Part shown: positions 51,376-53,494 of the stretch, piece after piece
Layout of the letters: the number at the start of each line of letters is the position of its first letter
How positions within the stretch are numbered: the stretch's first letter is position 1
The notes under the pieces: generated by a model
Databases searched by the model: none
What the model saw: only the letters and a program-made list of their open reading frames with translations
Told to the model about the DNA's origin: nothing
DNA from: an uncultured Christensenella sp.
GTDB lineage: Bacteria > Bacillota_A > Clostridia > Christensenellales > Borkfalkiaceae
Length of the DNA stretch: 53,494 bases
Assembly: GCA_910579295.1 (NCBI GenBank)
Contig: CAJTTC010000012.1
Span: forward strand, 1 to 53,494
Reading direction: 5' to 3'
Made by a program: the position numbers and the translations under genes

Positions 51376-51836
51376 ATTTTGAAATAGAAAAGACCTGCGC
51401 TTTTACAGGTCACAGGGAAGTTGGAAACGACCTCGACTTGCCGCTTTTGGAAACGTGCGTCGAGGAATTTATAGCTGACGGCTACAACTGCTTTTTGTGC
51501 GGAATGGCTCGCGGTTTCGATTTGATTGCCGCCGATCTTATACTTAAATTAAAGGAAAAACATTGCGATATAAAGCTTATAGCGTGTGTGCCGTGCCCCA
51601 ATCAGAGCAAATTTTATCATCAGGAAGAGAAGACGAAATACGACAGAATTTTATCTGTGTGCGACGACGTGTTGACGGTCAGCTCCCACTATTTTAACGG
51701 GTGCATGCAGGTGCGTGACAGATATATGGTCGACAATAGCAGTCTGATCATCGCTTACAGCCGTAACAAAACGGGCGGTACTTATTATACGGTCAACTAC
51801 GCCTCTTCGCACAATAAAAAAATCTGCATTATCTAA
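51360..51836 (+). CDS. SLOG-superfamily (YpsA/DUF1273-like) protein, third copy
   Basis: 158 residues. Closest of the three to the DUF1273 pattern: TCAFTGHREV near 12-21, FLCGMARGFDLIAADLIL near 40-57, LIACVPCPNQSKFY near 69-82, MQVRDRYMVDNSSLIIAYS near 117-135, GGTYYTVNYA near 139. ATG 51360 lies inside rsmG with GGAAAG upstream, so translation is coupled. It shares the N-terminal KTC..xGH signature with the array-linked SLOG proteins, but no RNA array precedes it. Confidence 0.8.
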   Translation: MSDRMNFEIEKTCAFTGHREVGNDLDLPLLETCVEEFIADGYNCFLCGMARGFDLIAADLILKLKEKHCDIKLIACVPCPNQSKFYHQEEKTKYDRILSVCDDVLTVSSHYFNGCMQVRDRYMVDNSSLIIAYSRNKTGGTYYTVNYASSHNKKICII

Positions 51837-51864
51837 TTTTGAATTATTTACTTAAATTTTTACA

Positions 51865-51890
51865 GCGGGATTATTCCCGCATTTTTTTTA
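51865..51890 (+). terminator. Terminator of the rsmG-SLOG operon
   Basis: GCGGGA (51865-51870), TTAT, TCCCGC (51875-51880), then ATTTTTTTTA. Confidence 0.85.
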
Positions 51891-51961
51891 TGTAACGTGT
51901 ATAAATAATGTAACAGGGGTCAATAACATAGCCGTCAGTTGAAAGAAAAGGAGCGACGGTT

Positions 51962-52492
51962 ATGAAGAAACTTATTTTATTTATTGCAGTATTGACGGTA
52001 GTAGCGGCTACGGTATTTTTTGTATGCTTCCGCGTTCCCGAACAGCAGGTTTATAACGATTATCTGCGCATACACGTAAGAGCTAATTCCAACAGCGCCG
52101 AGGATCAACAGGTTAAGTACGAGGTCAAGGACGAAGCCGTAAAATTTATTACTCCCTACGTCAGGGAGTGCGTGACTAAACAGGCGGCTATGGAAGTGAT
52201 GAGCGGTTTAATTCCGCAAATCGAGGACGTGTGCAGGCAGGCGCTTAAAGAGCGAGGCTATACATACGGTGCGCGAGCCGAGATAAGACAGGAAAATTTT
52301 CCCACGCGAGTTTACGGCGAATTGACGTTGGAAGAAGGAGTTTACGACGCGCTTATAATAGAGCTTGGCACGGGTACGGGCGACAATTGGTGGTGCGTAA
52401 TCTATCCGCCTCTCTGCTTTACTTCCGCCACCGGCGACGTGCAGTATCGCTCCGTAATCTACGATATTATTAATAAGTTTTTCAGAAAATAA
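51962..52492 (+). CDS. spoIIR: Stage II sporulation protein R
   Basis: 176 residues. N-terminal signal/anchor (LILFIAVLTVVAATVFFVCF). Family motifs: YLRIHVRANSNSAEDQQVKY near 34-53, KFITPYVRECVTK near 61-73, and GTGTGDNWWCVIYPPLCF near 139-156. SpoIIR is made in the forespore and triggers SpoIIGA to process pro-sigma-E in the mother cell. Preceded by AAAGGAG. It supports a spore-forming host. Confidence 0.93.
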   Translation: MKKLILFIAVLTVVAATVFFVCFRVPEQQVYNDYLRIHVRANSNSAEDQQVKYEVKDEAVKFITPYVRECVTKQAAMEVMSGLIPQIEDVCRQALKERGYTYGARAEIRQENFPTRVYGELTLEEGVYDALIIELGTGTGDNWWCVIYPPLCFTSATGDVQYRSVIYDIINKFFRK

Positions 52493-52554
52493 TTACATCC
52501 CCCCTTGCCTTCGTTTTAAGGTTGAAGCCAAATGTATGAGAAACCGCTTGCCGA

Positions 52555-52623
52555 TAGTGGACCCCCCTTGCCTTCCCCCTTGATATTAAGGGGGAAGGTG
52601 TCACGTAGTGACGAATGAGGGAT
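52555..52623. repeat. Partial MITE-like repeat, inverted relative to 45103-45312
   Basis: CTTCCCCCTT/AAGGGGGAAG stem followed by GTGTCACGTAGTGACGAATG and AGGGAT, which is the reverse complement of the left copy's start. It lies 10 bases before the first promoter of the right array. Confidence 0.6.
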
Positions 52624-52632
52624 AATTAATAA

Positions 52633-52661
52633 TTGACTTTAATATTGCAACTTGCTAAAAT
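52633..52661 (+). promoter_or_regulatory. Sigma-A promoter of RNA unit R1
   Basis: TTGACT (52633-52638), 17 bases, TAAAAT (52656-52661). Confidence 0.75.
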
Positions 52662-52667
52662 CTATTG

Positions 52668-52775
52668 GTAGAATACCTGTTCCAAACGGCTTTCTACGGA
52701 AAAAGGTTTATTGGCGTCGCAACCACGGAACGGTATGCTACGGTGTCGTTCCCGCGAGGGAGCGGCATCTTTTTT
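52668..52775 (+). ncRNA. Structured RNA unit R1 (short, diverged)
   Basis: About 108 nt. Starts CTATTGGTAGAATACC; the middle is diverged (GGCGTCGCAACCACGGAACG in place of the usual GCGGTGAACGG). The GTGTCGTTCCC/GGGAGCGGCAT terminator and T-run are kept. Probably a degenerate founder unit. Confidence 0.6.
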
Positions 52776-52776
52776 A

Positions 52777-52988
52777 TTGACTTTAATGCCGCAATTTGCT
52801 AAAATAAGAATTGCCAAATCAAAAATGAATAATTATTGCCTTGAGGGTATAACCTACTTTGGTAGGATTATACCTTGTAATCGTAAACAATAACTATACC
52901 CTTAGGGCATTGTTTATTTTTGGTTTGGCGACTAGCGGTGAACGGTATATTCTACGGTGTCGTTCTCGCGAGGGAGCGGCACTTTTTT
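52777..52988 (+). ncRNA. Structured RNA unit R2 with promoter
   Basis: Promoter TTGACT (52777-52782), 17 bases, TAAAAT (52800-52805). Transcript about 52812-52988. Closing stem TTGCCAAATCAAAA/TTTTGGTTTGGCGA. Second stem ATTGCC..GAGGGTATA/TATACCCTTAGGGCATT. Inner loop with TTGGTAGGATTATACC and GTAATCGTAAAC. Conserved segment GCGGTGAACGGTATATTC, then terminator with six T. Confidence 0.8.
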
Positions 52989-52989
52989 A

Positions 52990-53186
52990 TTGACTTTAAT
53001 GCCGCAATCTGCTAAAATAAAATTTGCCAAATCAATTTTATATTTTACTCTCATTGAGCATAGATAGGTAGAACTATGCTCAGTAATCGTTTACAATCTC
53101 AATGAGAGTGTAAAATTGGTTTGGCGACTAAGCGGTGAACGGTATATTCTACGGTGTCGTTCCCGCGAGGGAGCGGCATCTTTTTT
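52990..53186 (+). ncRNA. Structured RNA unit R3 with promoter
   Basis: Promoter TTGACT (52990-52995), 17 bases, TAAAAT (53013-53018). Transcript about 53025-53186. Closing stem TTGCCAAATCAATTTTA/TAAAATTGGTTTGGCGA. Second stem ACTCTCATTGAG/CTCAATGAGAGT. Inner hairpin GAGCATAG/CTATGCTC around AGGTAGAA. Conserved segment and terminator as in the other units. Confidence 0.82.
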
Positions 53187-53187
53187 A

Positions 53188-53399
53188 TTGACTTTAATGC
53201 CGCAATTTGCTAAAATAACAATTGCCAAATCAAAACCGAATAAAATTTTCATAAGGTATATTCTATCATTGGTAGGATTATACCTTGTAATTGCCTACAA
53301 TAACTATACTCTTATGGAAATTGTGGTTTTGGTTTGGCGACTAAGCGGTGAACGGTATATTCTACGGTGTCGTTCCCGCAAGGGAGCGGCATCTTTTTT
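53188..53399 (+). ncRNA. Structured RNA unit R4 with promoter, abutting the SLOG gene
   Basis: Promoter TTGACT (53188-53193), 17 bases, TAAAAT (53211-53216). Transcript about 53223-53399. Closing stem TTGCCAAATCAAAACC/GGTTTTGGTTTGGCGA. Second stem CATAAG-GTATA/TATAC-CTTATG. The terminator T-run ends at 53399, and the SLOG ATG begins at 53400. The only purine-rich translation signal (GGGAG) lies inside the terminator stem. Confidence 0.8.
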
Positions 53400-53494
53400 A
53401 TGGAAACAATTGAAAAGACCTGTTCGTGTTTCGGGCATACCTACGTCGATATAACGGACGACCTGATATCAAGAACGAGAAAAGAAATCGACAG
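53400..53494 (+). CDS. SLOG-superfamily protein, start only (runs off the window)
   Basis: Encodes METIEKTCSCFGHTYVDITD and on to the edge. Over 95 bases it differs from the gene at 44736 by one base, and its predicted residues are the same, so the two are recent duplicates in opposite orientation. The upstream RNA unit also matches the left array. Only 31 residues are visible. Confidence 0.75.
   Translation, partial: METIEKTCSCFGHTYVDITDDLISRTRKEID

Noticed and set aside
52633..53399. CRISPR-like array
   Set aside because: Units are about 150-210 bases with promoters, terminators and variable stems. No short identical repeats with spacers and no cas genes are present.
52711..53454. Open frames of 60-112 residues within the right RNA array
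   Set aside because: They run through the promoter, stem and terminator repeats and end in repeated peptides (RCRSREGAASFLLTLMPQFA). Compensatory stem changes show that RNA structure, not protein, is conserved.
52633..53494. Type III toxin-antitoxin (ToxIN-like) or retron
   Set aside because: Antitoxin RNAs of type III systems are short tandem repeats under one promoter and the toxin is an RNase. Here each unit has its own promoter and the protein is SLOG-like. There is no reverse transcriptase for a retron.

Overview
The window looks like the replication-origin-proximal part of a spore-forming Clostridia-type Bacillota chromosome, into which at least two accessory blocks have been inserted beside tRNA genes. 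The sporulation and germination genes yyaC, spoIIR, sleB and ypeB, together with the gene set ftsH, parA/soj, parB/spo0J, jag, yidC, yidD, rnpA, rpmH, dnaN and rsmG, support this. Gene content resembles uncultured gut Clostridia, but I cannot name a species. No dnaA, mnmE or mnmG is present, although these usually sit among the genes seen here.

Layout. (1) 1-2973: edge of a restriction/defence block (hsdM start, a DUF262/DUF1524 protein, a small zinc-ribbon protein). (2) About 3000-20182: an integrated element ending at a tRNA-Leu gene. It has a two-tyrosine HUH replication initiator beside two large hairpins, a membrane-anchored Zot/pI-like ATPase, a 32-residue membrane peptide, four large envelope or secreted proteins, small basic proteins, paired XRE regulators and a tyrosine integrase. 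I read it as an inovirus-like (filamentous phage) prophage or a relative. (3) 20182-22277: three extra copies of the 5' half of tRNA-Leu, a GtrA-like gene and a frameshifted nucleotidyltransferase. (4) 22277-34865: a 12.56-kb integrative mobilizable element in tRNA-Cys, bounded by a 133-bp direct repeat. It carries a type III restriction-modification operon with extra genes, a MobV relaxase and an integrase. (5) 34839-35113: tRNA-Cys, tRNA-Gly and tRNA-Val. (6) 35520-53494: the core origin-region genes, three parS-like sites and two clusters of DnaA-box-like sequences. The dnaN/rsmG divergence at 50275-50691 is the best origin candidate.

The most unusual feature is a pair of inverted arrays, at 44737-45093 and 52633-53399. 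Each is made of tandem units consisting of a consensus sigma-A promoter, a structured RNA of about 110-180 nt and an intrinsic terminator. The last terminator of each array abuts the ATG of a near-identical SLOG-superfamily gene (44269-44736, and 53400 to the window edge). The closing stems of the RNAs differ between units but stay paired, which is direct evidence for selection on RNA structure. A third SLOG gene without an array lies behind rsmG. The arrays, SLOG genes and adjacent MITE-like repeats form a large inverted repeat around the jag-yidC-rnpA-rpmH-dnaN-rsmG-spoIIR block. I do not recognise this RNA family and regard the SLOG/RNA-array locus as the strongest candidate for an undescribed system.
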